A stretch of DNA of 64,000 nt from Paenibacillus wulumuqiensis (GTDB lineage Bacteria > Bacillota > Bacilli > Paenibacillales > Paenibacillaceae), in the NCBI RefSeq assembly GCF_000971965.1, contig NZ_LAQP01000014.1:186001-250000 (forward strand). Direction: 5' to 3'. Numbering within the stretch: position 1 is the first letter of the stretch; each line of letters starts with the position of its first letter. Below the pieces are notes generated by a model. It did not search any database. It saw nothing but the letters and a program-made list of their open reading frames with translations, and had not been told where the DNA came from. Shown piece by piece: positions 10,239 to 17,999 of this stretch. The position numbers and the translations under genes were made by a program.

Positions 10239-11336
10239 TTACGGGCCATGCCAATTACGCTGATCCATAGACATAGACATAGACATAGACATAGACATAG
10301 ACATTGACGTTGATCTAATCGCGGAATAGCTGGATAAGAAGTGTTCCAGATCATCCAGATAGGCCGGACTGCTAACCTGACGCGGGAAGAAAATCGCTGT
10401 CAATACCATTTGCCAGGAAGAATGCACCAGTCTGGAAGGCACCATCGAATGGTCCACGCCCGGAATGACCGTAACCGACAGCAGCTTTTCCGGGATAGAT
10501 CGACGGTAAAATCGTTCGGTTTCTCTAATATCCACATTGATATCCTCGGTGCCAAGTACCAGATGAACCGGATGATGGAAGTTGCGCAGTTCCTCACTGG
10601 CATCGGACTGGAAGTTCATCATAATGAATTTCCAGCGCTCTTCCGAGATGGGATCTTTGGCAGGGGCTATTTTGAGATAATCTGCGTAGGAGGCATGCCG
10701 CTGGAGCAGCTTCAGAACCCGCTGATCCTCCTGCTGGACCTGCTGTATCTCCTGCTCGGTGGCACCATCCCGAAGCATTTCCTGCCGGGTATTATAGCGG
10801 CCCTGCCGAATCCAGTTGATCGCCGGGGAGACGAGAATGCTAAAAGCGAGAGAAGGTTCTTTGGCGACGACTTTGGGAATGACCCAGCCTGCCTGACTCG
10901 CTCCCCAGAGACCGATACGGCTCGGATCGATGGACGGCTGCTTTTTCGCCCACTGGATCGCTGCGACGGTATCATTGGCTCGGTCTTCCATACTTTGCTG
11001 CAGCCAGCTGCCTGCAGAGCCGCCGATTCCCCGTTTATCCAGTGAGAGGGAGGCATAACCGGCTGCGGCGAATCGCTCCCATACCGGCCGGTAGAATCCG
11101 TCATAGCTGGCATCGATCGGCCCGTCGCCATGGACGAAGACGATCAAGCCCACCGGATGATCCACATGCCTTGGCATGGTGAGGATACCGGTCATTACAC
11201 CATTTTCAGTAGGCACGGATACTTGCTCCTCGGTCATATCGTAGGAATTCTGAACCAGGAAGATCGCCAGCAGAAGTAACAGGATGGCAGCAATGATGCC
11301 TGAGAGCAGGATCAATTGGAGACGTCGATTATGCAA
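10239..11336 (-). CDS. Membrane-anchored alpha/beta hydrolase with Ser-Met repeat tail
   Basis: Serine hydrolase of 365 aa with unknown substrate. TTG start at 11336 preceded by AAAGGAG. An N-terminal hydrophobic helix (LILLSGIIAAILLLLLAIFLV) anchors it. The fold shows FVHGDGP (oxyanion region), the nucleophile elbow WGASQAG and a late His in GVDHSM. After the catalytic domain the C-terminus ends in seven Ser-Met pairs encoded by a hexanucleotide microsatellite. It is similar in layout to acyl-CoA thioester hydrolase/dienelactone hydrolase-like enzymes. It lies convergent to clpE and downstream of the GNAT/MerR pair. Confidence 0.8.
   Translation of the reverse strand: MHNRRLQLILLSGIIAAILLLLLAIFLVQNSYDMTEEQVSVPTENGVMTGILTMPRHVDHPVGLIVFVHGDGPIDASYDGFYRPVWERFAAAGYASLSLDKRGIGGSAGSWLQQSMEDRANDTVAAIQWAKKQPSIDPSRIGLWGASQAGWVIPKVVAKEPSLAFSILVSPAINWIRQGRYNTRQEMLRDGATEQEIQQVQQEDQRVLKLLQRHASYADYLKIAPAKDPISEERWKFIMMNFQSDASEELRNFHHPVHLVLGTEDINVDIRETERFYRRSIPEKLLSVTVIPGVDHSMVPSRLVHSSWQMVLTAIFFPRQVSSPAYLDDLEHFLSSYSAIRSTSMSMSMSMSMSMSMDQRNWHGP
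10266..10312 (-). repeat. Hexanucleotide tandem repeat (ACATAG) in the hydrolase C-terminus
   Basis: Five perfect ACATAG units plus a partial one in front and two degenerate units (ACATTG, ACGTTG) behind. On the coding (minus) strand it reads Ser-Met repeatedly, so gain or loss of units changes the tail length without a frameshift. Confidence 0.95.
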
Positions 11337-11399
11337 AAAGGTTCACTCCTTTAATCAAATAAATACTACAGACGAATCATCCGTACATGGCATGGTGGA

Positions 11400-12041
11400 T
11401 TATGGCTGATCGGGTTTCCAGCCCATATAATGCCAGCCCGGTTCATGCAGCAGCAGCCGGGTCCAGCTGGAATGGGAAGAGATGTGCTGGAAGCCGTCCT
11501 TTTCGTATAGATTAATTGCATTGTCATTGTTATAAGAGACATGGAGAGTCAGGCGGTTCCAATCATATGCGGACATATGCTGCCGGGTCCACTGAAGCAG
11601 CGAACGGGCGATGCCGCGTCCGCGATAGGCAGCCGCTGTCGCGATATGCTCAATATATCCTTCACCCGGACGCGGAGTATGCTCCAGGGCAGACATACCT
11701 GCTGCAAATCGGCACATATTCCAGAAGCCATACTGTCTGCTCAATGAACCGAAATGGGGCAGCGCAGAGTAGACTGCCTGACTGCCGGCATACCACTGCA
11801 GGCCGATCACACCGACCATTTGCCCGTCCGCTCGTGCAGCAATCTGCGTACGATTTGCAGCGAGAGCATATGGCGCCCAGGTCTGCATTAGCAGGGCAAC
11901 GAGCTGCTGTTCATCCAGCCGGACCAGGGAGCCGAATATATCGCCAAAGGAATGGGCCAGAAGTGTACAGACGGCAGGCAGTTCTTCGGACAGACAGGGA
12001 CTGATGGTTAGAGCAAGCGGGCTGGAAGCACTGGTCATCAT
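11400..12041 (-). CDS. GNAT-family N-acetyltransferase
   Basis: Acetyl-CoA-dependent transferase of 213 aa. The acetyl-CoA binding signature is at IATAAAYRGRGIARSLL, followed by the usual beta5/alpha4 region (LTLHVSYNNDNAINLYEKDGF). The start codon overlaps the stop of the MerR gene upstream (ATGA type overlap, 12038-12041), so it is translationally coupled and probably under the control of that regulator. The substrate cannot be read from the sequence; an antibiotic or polyamine is possible given the MerR partner. Confidence 0.85.
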   Translation of the reverse strand: MMTSASSPLALTISPCLSEELPAVCTLLAHSFGDIFGSLVRLDEQQLVALLMQTWAPYALAANRTQIAARADGQMVGVIGLQWYAGSQAVYSALPHFGSLSRQYGFWNMCRFAAGMSALEHTPRPGEGYIEHIATAAAYRGRGIARSLLQWTRQHMSAYDWNRLTLHVSYNNDNAINLYEKDGFQHISSHSSWTRLLLHEPGWHYMGWKPDQP

Positions 12042-12922
12042 GATGGATGATCCTCCAGACTGGCTCGGTCCGCTGTGAGCGGCATTTGCAGTTCATAATG
12101 AAGAGTAGCATTGTTGAACAGCGACAGATACGACTTTTCGATCAGAATCAGTGGACCGGCGGGCAGCAGATTCTGCTGCTGCATATGCTGCTCGAACTGC
12201 TGGATATGCCGGTGCAGTTCCTCTTCTTCCGTAATCTGAATATGTGCGCACAGGTATGAACCGCCCGCCAATGAGATGGAAGGTGCAGCTGTATAATCGG
12301 CTTGCTGATCGCCAGCTTTGCCGTGAACGGTATGGGTCGAAACCGCTTGAACCGGGAAATGGACATGCCCGGCTAGAGCTTGCTGATCCATATAGCAGAG
12401 CAGCAGCTGATCCTCCTGCTGGATATAATAAAGATCGGTCTCAAACAGATCCTCCGGATAAGGATTCAGCTGCAGCATCCGGCGGGCGGTGAGCGCTTCT
12501 CCATACTGCAGTTCGGTCCATAGGTGAAGCTGTCGCGGCGGGCAGCTGTGAATCCGGTACGGGCTGCTGCCGGAAGCGTAATGCTCTTCATATTCGCCAA
12601 GCACATTCGCTGTCAGTTGCTTCAGCTGGGTGAGCTGCGAGATCTGCTGATCCAGCTGCTCCATCGAATCCCGGAGCAGCTGACTGTACTGGTCCGCCGA
12701 GAAGGAATCCATACTTTCACGAATCTGCCGAACCGGAACCCCCAGCTTGCGCAGCAGTAAAATATGGGAGAGCCGGTATACTTCATCCGTTCCATACATC
12801 CGGTACTGATTGTCAGCGACACAGGCGGGCAGCAGCACCCCCTGTTCTTCAAAATAACGAATCTGATGGGTCGATACATTCATCAGCCGGGCGAGTTCGC
12901 TGATGGTGAGGTAGTTATTCAT
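12038..12922 (-). CDS. MerR-family regulator with C-terminal effector domain
   Basis: 294 aa. I chose the ATG at 12922 because GAAAGGAGT stands 9 nt before it and it places the MerR winged helix at the very N-terminus (TISELARLMNVSTHQIRYFEEQGVL). A coiled dimerisation helix follows (about 80-115), then a ~150-aa domain reminiscent of BmrR/GyrI-type ligand-binding domains. The gene is coupled to a GNAT gene. A MerR-type promoter lies 330 bp upstream, so it probably activates its own operon in response to a small molecule. Confidence 0.85.
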   Translation of the reverse strand: MNNYLTISELARLMNVSTHQIRYFEEQGVLLPACVADNQYRMYGTDEVYRLSHILLLRKLGVPVRQIRESMDSFSADQYSQLLRDSMEQLDQQISQLTQLKQLTANVLGEYEEHYASGSSPYRIHSCPPRQLHLWTELQYGEALTARRMLQLNPYPEDLFETDLYYIQQEDQLLLCYMDQQALAGHVHFPVQAVSTHTVHGKAGDQQADYTAAPSISLAGGSYLCAHIQITEEEELHRHIQQFEQHMQQQNLLPAGPLILIEKSYLSLFNNATLHYELQMPLTADRASLEDHPS

Positions 12923-13021
12923 TCGGCTAATACTCCTTTCCATGTCTGACAGGCACTGTACGATGGCAAGATAGGGGTGCAATAAAGAGAGCGTATTCGG
13001 CAAAGTCTGGTAAGCAAGATA

Positions 13022-13099
13022 AGTATGCTGCACAGAGAGATCATTGAGCAGAGACCGGCGGCAGGGCCAGTATGCTGCACTGAGAGACCATTCAACAGA
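13022..13099 (-). repeat. Direct repeat in the merR leader
   Basis: Two 31-bp copies (13022-13052 and 13069-13099), matching at most positions, begin AGTATGCTGCAC and end in CAGA; start-to-start distance is 47 bp. A weaker third trace begins at 13117 (AGTACGCTGC). They lie between the predicted transcription start and the merR start codon. Confidence 0.7.
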
Positions 13100-13250
13100 A
13101 TCCTGTGTCAGAATAAGTACGCTGCAAAAAGAGAATATGCAGTGAAGAAAGTATAAGGAAGAGAGTATACCGTATAGAGAAAGCAGATAGTAATGTTCCG
13201 TAGTACTGTTCGGTAGTACTAGCGGGTAGAACCGATTGTTCCCTGTCTTT

Positions 13251-13281
13251 ACTATAAAGCCTGGGTCAGACCCAAGGTCAA
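13251..13281 (-). promoter_or_regulatory. MerR-type promoter with 19-bp spacer and dyad operator
   Basis: On the minus strand: TTGACC (13276-13281), exactly 19 bp, then TATAGT (13251-13256). The spacer holds the dyad CCTTGGGTC-T-GACCCAGG. An overlong 19-bp spacer with a central dyad is the defining layout of MerR-activated promoters. It points at the merR-GNAT pair. Confidence 0.8.
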
Positions 13282-13322
13282 GCAGAAAATCAGGATCATT
13301 ATCATGGGGGCTTGTTTACATC

Positions 13323-13367
13323 AAAAATGCCCGGCGTCTCTGCTGTAGCAGCAGGGATGCCGGGCAT
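13323..13367 (-). terminator. Intrinsic terminator after ABC exporter gene
   Basis: AATGCCCGGC pairs with GCCGGGCATT; on the minus strand it runs into TTTTTGATG. Confidence 0.85.
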
Positions 13368-13394
13368 TCCTTTGCATATTGCCAGGTGTATCGA

Positions 13395-15119
13395 TTAGCT
13401 GCCGAACTGTGCCTGATGCAGGCGGCTGTAGATTCCGCCGGCTGCGATCAGTTCCTGATGATGTCCCTGTTCGGCGATACCGTCCTGGTTGACGACGATG
13501 ATCCGGTCTGCATTTTTGATCGTTGCCAGCCGGTGGGCGATAACGAGGGTAGTGCGTCCGACTGCCAGCTCGGAGAGAGACTGCTGGATCGCGGCTTCGG
13601 TCTCGGTATCGAGTGCCGATGTGGCTTCATCGAGGATCAGAATCGGCGGATTTTTGAGGAACATGCGAGCGATGGAGAGCCGCTGCTTCTGTCCGCCGGA
13701 CAGTTTGACGCCGCGCTCGCCGATCACAGTCTCGATACCGTCCGGCATATTGCGGATCACTTCGGACAGATGGGCACGTTCGGCGGCGAGCCAGATTTCA
13801 TCCAGACTGGCATCCAGTTTGCCGTAGGCAATATTTTCACGGATCGTACCGGAGAAGAGGAATACATCCTGCTGCACAATACCGATCTGGCGGCGCAGCG
13901 ACTCCAGCTTCATATCCCGTATATCGATGCCGTCGATCGTAATGCTGCCCTCGTCCACTTCATAAAAGCGCGGCAGCAGACTGCAGATCGTCGTCTTCCC
14001 CGCACCGGACGGCCCGACAAAAGCAACCGTCTCGCCCGGATGGATCGACAGGCTGATATCGTTGAGAATGGAGCGGTGCGGCTCATAGCCGAAACTGACA
14101 TGGTTAAACTGGATATTACCTTCCAGATGGGTCACTTCAACCGCATTGGGACGATCCGCGATATCCGGCTCGGTGTCCATAATTTCCAGATAACGCTTGA
14201 AGCCGGCGATTCCTTTGGGATAGCTCTCGATCACGGCATTGATTTTCTCGATCGGACGGAAGAAAATATTGGCAAGCAGCTGGAAAGCGACAAACTCCCC
14301 GATCTTGATCTGCCCGCTGATAAAGAACCACGCCCCAAAGATCAGCACGAGAATCGTAATCATGCGCATCATCATATAGTTGACGGCCAGACTGCGGGCC
14401 ATCGTCTTGTAGGCGAGCAGCATGGTGCTGCGGTAACTCTGATTGTCGACTTCGAACAGCTTTTTCTCATGTTCTTCATTGGCAAAAGACTGCACGACCC
14501 GGATCCCGCCTACATTGTCCTCGATCCGGGAATTGAAATTACCGACATCCCCGAACAGTCTGCGGTAGGCCGTCGTCATCCGGCCGCCGAAGAAAATAAT
14601 CACCCAGGCCATAATCGGAATGATGACAAAAGTAATGATCGCCAGCTGGGGATTGATATTGTACATCAGGATAAACGAACCGATCAGCGTCATAATGGCG
14701 ATGAATACATCTTCCGGACCATGGTGGGCAACTTCGCCAATATTGTTGAGATCATTCGTAATTCGGCCGATGAGATGACCGGTCTTGTGATTGTCAAAAA
14801 AGCGGAACGACAGCTTTTGTAATTGTCCAAACAACTTACGCCGCATATCGGTCTCGATATTAACTCCGAGCATATGCCCCCAATAGGTCACGATATACTG
14901 CATAAACGTATTCAGTACATAAATACCGAGCAGTGCCAGACTGGCGAGCAGAATCAGATTCCAGTTCTGTCCGGGCAGCAGCTTGTCGATAAACGTATTA
15001 ACCGCCAGCGGGAATGACAGCTCGAGCAGTCCCGCCAGCACCGCACAGGTAAAGTCGAGAAAGAAAAGTCCTTTGTAGGGACGATAGTAGGCGAAGAAAC
15101 GCTTCAGAATAATAACCAC
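13395..15119 (-). CDS. ABC exporter half-transporter (permease fused to ATPase)
   Basis: 574 aa, MsbA/BmrA-type. The first ~310 residues carry six membrane helices; the ATPase follows with Walker A GPSGAGKTT, signature LSGGQKQR and Walker B ILILDEATSALD. It should act as a homodimer exporting a drug or lipid. A GTG start at 15119 is forced by an in-frame TAG three codons upstream; the ribosome site there is weak. A promoter candidate (TTGTCC, 16 bp, TATATT) sits on the minus strand at 15240-15267. It is monocistronic. Confidence 0.9.
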   Translation of the reverse strand: MVIILKRFFAYYRPYKGLFFLDFTCAVLAGLLELSFPLAVNTFIDKLLPGQNWNLILLASLALLGIYVLNTFMQYIVTYWGHMLGVNIETDMRRKLFGQLQKLSFRFFDNHKTGHLIGRITNDLNNIGEVAHHGPEDVFIAIMTLIGSFILMYNINPQLAIITFVIIPIMAWVIIFFGGRMTTAYRRLFGDVGNFNSRIEDNVGGIRVVQSFANEEHEKKLFEVDNQSYRSTMLLAYKTMARSLAVNYMMMRMITILVLIFGAWFFISGQIKIGEFVAFQLLANIFFRPIEKINAVIESYPKGIAGFKRYLEIMDTEPDIADRPNAVEVTHLEGNIQFNHVSFGYEPHRSILNDISLSIHPGETVAFVGPSGAGKTTICSLLPRFYEVDEGSITIDGIDIRDMKLESLRRQIGIVQQDVFLFSGTIRENIAYGKLDASLDEIWLAAERAHLSEVIRNMPDGIETVIGERGVKLSGGQKQRLSIARMFLKNPPILILDEATSALDTETEAAIQQSLSELAVGRTTLVIAHRLATIKNADRIIVVNQDGIAEQGHHQELIAAGGIYSRLHQAQFGS

Positions 15120-15239
15120 TCTTTTCTATGTAATTTTCTTGTGCCACAGGCGGCGGCAGATCACGTCCCCATACTGTTTTACGGCTCCGTCGACCGGTTC
15201 AAAGCCGCTCATTCACGCGACTGTATCACAGCGCATATA

Positions 15240-15267
15240 AATATAGTAATCGTTTACAGTCGGACAA
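15240..15267 (-). promoter_or_regulatory. Candidate promoter of ABC exporter gene
   Basis: On the minus strand TTGTCC (15262-15267), 16 bp, TATATT (15240-15245), about 120 bp before the GTG start. The remaining leader shows no recognisable switch. Confidence 0.5.
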
Positions 15268-15305
15268 GTCCATTGTTTTATCATACCTGCCGGACGGGAA
15301 AGCAA

Positions 15306-15346
15306 AACATCCCTGATATGCCGGAGATGAGCATATCAGGGATGTT
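15306..15346 (-). terminator. Hairpin after the 61-aa membrane peptide gene
   Basis: AACATCCCTGATATG pairs perfectly with CATATCAGGGATGTT (15 bp). The minus strand continues TTTTGCTTT, so it most likely ends the leftward transcript of the small gene. Confidence 0.7.
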
Positions 15347-15464
15347 ACGAATAAATATCTAAATGCGCCGACAAAGTCATGTACTATCGATCCGAACCAT
15401 TGCATTCCATCTTATCGCAGATGTACTGCTGCCAGAACAGGGTTACGCTGCAGCAGCCGGGCAA

Positions 15465-15650
15465 TTACAGGCGTGGTTCGTGCTGCTTGTTGGTAACCTC
15501 ATGTGCAGAATAGGTATAAACTTGCTCAAGTTTGCTCGGATGCAGAAAGTATTGCATTGGGCCTGTGTGGATAAATACAGCCAGCAGCACAGCCGCCATT
15601 CCGACCATCAGTGCATAAACAATCAAAAATAATCCTTTGAGCCACATCAT
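15465..15650 (-). CDS. Single-pass membrane peptide, 61 aa
   Basis: A short ORF with one hydrophobic helix (GLFLIVYALMVGMAAVLLAVFI) after a two-residue start and a polar tail. On the minus strand AAGGGG stands about 12 nt before the ATG, and a terminator-like hairpin lies downstream. No family recognised. An imperfect 17-bp inverted repeat just upstream (15673-15729) may control it. It could be spurious, but the helix, site and terminator argue for a gene. Confidence 0.55.
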   Translation of the reverse strand: MMWLKGLFLIVYALMVGMAAVLLAVFIHTGPMQYFLHPSKLEQVYTYSAHEVTNKQHEPRL

Positions 15651-15670
15651 ATATAATTATTCCCCTTTGC

Positions 15671-15729
15671 GTGTGTAAAATGGAATGCTGTTAATGTATA
15701 TATCGGCAAAGACATTCCATTTTATACAC
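15671..15729. repeat. 17-bp inverted repeat between ade and the small membrane gene
   Basis: GTGTGTAAAATGGAATG (15671-15687) and CATTCCATTTTATACAC (15713-15729) are complementary except for one position, with a 25-nt AT-rich spacer. No long T run follows on either strand, so an operator is as likely as a terminator. Confidence 0.65.
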
Positions 15730-15792
15730 CAAAACGGAAATAGAATTGGGAATATATGAATTATCGATGGGCAAGGGAAATTGCTGGCATAT

Positions 15793-17577
15793 TTACAGGG
15801 GAGCAGGCTTCATATTCGGCTGTACCGCTACTTCAATATGGCGATTGGACACAAAATCAAACAGCCCCAGATCCGTCAGCTTGAGCGTCGGAATCACAGG
15901 CAGGGCGAGGAAGGACAGCATCAGGAACGGATTAAAATGCTGGGCAGCGCCGATCTGCAGCAGCGCCTGGTTGAGCTTTTTCATCTGACGATATACTTCT
16001 TCATAAGGACGCTCGGATAACAGTCCGCCAATCGACAGCGGCAGGGAAGCGAGTACTTCGTTGCCGGCGACAACGGCCAGGCCGCCATTTACGCTGGTTA
16101 TATGTTCGATCGCCAGCAGCATCTCTTCATCCGAAGTACCGGCGACAATCAGGTTATGGGAATCATGGGCGACGGTGGAGACGATGGCTCCCCGCTGCAG
16201 CCGGAATCCTTTGACAATGCCCAGTCCGATATTGCCGGTCGCCTGGTGGCGCTCCACGACAGCCAGTTTGAGCAGATCATCGGTTGTGGAAGGGGCGAAA
16301 TAGCCGCCTTTCCGGTCGACCCTATACTGCGCATGATTCGTAACGAGCGAATTGGGGATAATCTCAATCACATTGCACTGGTCACTGTTCAGCGGCAGCA
16401 CCAGATGATCCAGTGTGACTGGAGCTGTCCGGCAGCGTGACAGCGCAGCAGTACTGCTGCCTGCTGGTACAGATTCTGCTGCTTTATTGCCAAGATCCTG
16501 TTCCAGCAGCCTGCCGCCGCGGACAACGCATTTGCCGTTTTTGTATACTTCATGAATAGAGATCTGTTCCAGATCGTCCAGTATGACCAGATCGGCCGTG
16601 TAGCCTGGCGTAACAGCACCCCGGTCCCGCAGTCCAAAGCATTCGGCTGTATTGAGCGTCGCCATCTGGATCGCTGTCACCGCCGGCAGACCGTGACGGA
16701 TCGCCAGCCGGATATTGTGATCGACACTGCCTTCATCCAGCAGGTCATCGATTAGCTTGTCATCCGTAACAAACAGGCAGCGGCGTGAATTGTAGGGCGT
16801 AATCACCGGCAAAATGGCTTCCAGATCCTTGGCCGCCGTGCCTTCGCGGATCATTACATACATCCCCAGCTCCAGACGCTGCCGGGCTTCCTGTGCATGA
16901 ATACATTCATGATCGGTACGAATGCCTGCGGCAGCATAGATGCCCAGCTGCTCAGGAGCAATGCCTGCAGCGTGACCATCCACATATTTGCCCCGGGCAT
17001 GAGCGGAAGCGATTTTACCAAGCATACCGGCACTTGCACTGGATAGCGCACCAAAATCCATCACTTCCGCCAGCCCGAGCACTCGTGGATGTTCGTAAAG
17101 AGGCTCCAAATCCTCCGCTTCCAGACACACAGCACTGCTCTCAAAAGACGTCGCCGGTACGCAGGAAGGCAGCATGACATACTGGTCGACCGGCAGTCCC
17201 TCGGATTGCTCCAGCATATAACGAATACCATCGATACCCGCCACACTACCGATCTCATGCGGATCGGTGATCACACTGGTAACTCCGTGCTGAATAACGA
17301 CTTTGGCAAATTCCTGCGGAGACAGCATGGAGCTCTCAATATGCACATGCCCGTCCATCAGACCGGGAATAATCCATTTACCGGCAGCATCCACGATCTC
17401 CCTGCCTTCATAGGTACCAATACCTGCGATAACCCCATCCACGATTGCGATGTCCTGCTGCATCAGCTCACCGGTGAATACATTGACAATCTGTCCGCCC
17501 CGGATTACCAGATCGGCAGGAACCCGGTGACTGGCGACATCAATTCTCTTTTGTAGCGCTTCTGCTGTCCATTCCAT
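15793..17577 (-). CDS. adeC: Adenine deaminase
   Basis: Amidohydrolase of 594 aa converting adenine to hypoxanthine and ammonia in purine salvage. The metal-binding GLMDGHVHIESS appears after the N-terminal beta-sandwich; VITDPHEIGSV and the C-terminal NGGLAVV region complete the family profile. I chose the ATG at 17577, 10 nt after AAGGAGT; the upstream in-frame ATG at 17640 would lie in the riboswitch terminator. An adenine-class purine riboswitch controls it. Length is normal for the family. Confidence 0.95.
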   Translation of the reverse strand: MEWTAEALQKRIDVASHRVPADLVIRGGQIVNVFTGELMQQDIAIVDGVIAGIGTYEGREIVDAAGKWIIPGLMDGHVHIESSMLSPQEFAKVVIQHGVTSVITDPHEIGSVAGIDGIRYMLEQSEGLPVDQYVMLPSCVPATSFESSAVCLEAEDLEPLYEHPRVLGLAEVMDFGALSSASAGMLGKIASAHARGKYVDGHAAGIAPEQLGIYAAAGIRTDHECIHAQEARQRLELGMYVMIREGTAAKDLEAILPVITPYNSRRCLFVTDDKLIDDLLDEGSVDHNIRLAIRHGLPAVTAIQMATLNTAECFGLRDRGAVTPGYTADLVILDDLEQISIHEVYKNGKCVVRGGRLLEQDLGNKAAESVPAGSSTAALSRCRTAPVTLDHLVLPLNSDQCNVIEIIPNSLVTNHAQYRVDRKGGYFAPSTTDDLLKLAVVERHQATGNIGLGIVKGFRLQRGAIVSTVAHDSHNLIVAGTSDEEMLLAIEHITSVNGGLAVVAGNEVLASLPLSIGGLLSERPYEEVYRQMKKLNQALLQIGAAQHFNPFLMLSFLALPVIPTLKLTDLGLFDFVSNRHIEVAVQPNMKPAPL

Positions 17578-17609
17578 AGTCTTGTTCACTCCTTGTCTAA
17601 AATGAATAC

Positions 17610-17674
17610 AAAAATCCCAATTACGAAAAATGCATGACAAAGAGATGGCAGCATTTTTCGTAATCAGGATTTTA
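17610..17674 (-). terminator. Riboswitch-controlled terminator of adeC
   Basis: On the minus strand AAAATCC..ATTACGAAAAATGC pairs with GCATTTTTCGTAAT..GGATTTT and runs into TTTTTG. Its 5' arm contains the 3' strand of aptamer helix P1, so ligand binding should prevent this fold and switch the gene on. Confidence 0.85.
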
Positions 17675-17722
17675 CGGCTGCTGGTAGAGACCCCCGGACC
17701 GTATTACCGGGGTTATACGAAA
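17656..17722 (-). promoter_or_regulatory. Purine riboswitch, adenine class
   Basis: Minus strand: TTTCGTATAA (P1), CCCCGG..AATACGG..CCGGGG (P2/L2), TCTCTACC (J2/3), CCGTAAA (L3), and GATTACGAAA closing P1. The residue after GA in J3/1, which reads the ligand, is U (plus position 17663), the adenine-specific choice. Helix P3 (AGCA against TCCT) has a C-C mismatch, which is unusual. The gene downstream is adenine deaminase, which agrees with adenine sensing. Confidence 0.9.
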
Positions 17723-17999
17723 GAAAATGGATACAAATTTAATGTATATGGAAATTAAAATTTAGTTTAGAGGAAGAATAGGCAGATAGCAAGTATGAGT
17801 TATGTTTTATTACATAAATTAATTTTAAAAGCAGATTATAAAGATTAATTTCATCTATATTATTAATTATGTTAGTTTAATTATACAAATAGGCATTGAT
17901 ATATTATATTTAATGACAAATTAATTAACATGATATACCGGAAGTTCATAATTGACCGTTATAATGAGCCAAATGGACAGGATGAAAGGCGGGGGTCTT
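17723..17999. other. AT-rich intergenic region between adeC leader and flavin oxidoreductase
   Basis: Much richer in A and T than the surroundings, with several short AATTAA palindromes. Divergent promoters for adeC and the oxidoreductase must lie here, but I could not fix one with confidence. Confidence 0.5.

Noticed and set aside
13022-13127. Repeats near 13.0 kb as a small CRISPR array
   Set aside because: Only two good copies with a 16-nt spacer, the third is degenerate, and no cas gene is present.
13236-14822. 528-codon plus-strand open frame opposite the ABC exporter
   Set aside because: Long only because of codon bias on the other strand; the minus-strand frame has complete Walker and signature motifs.
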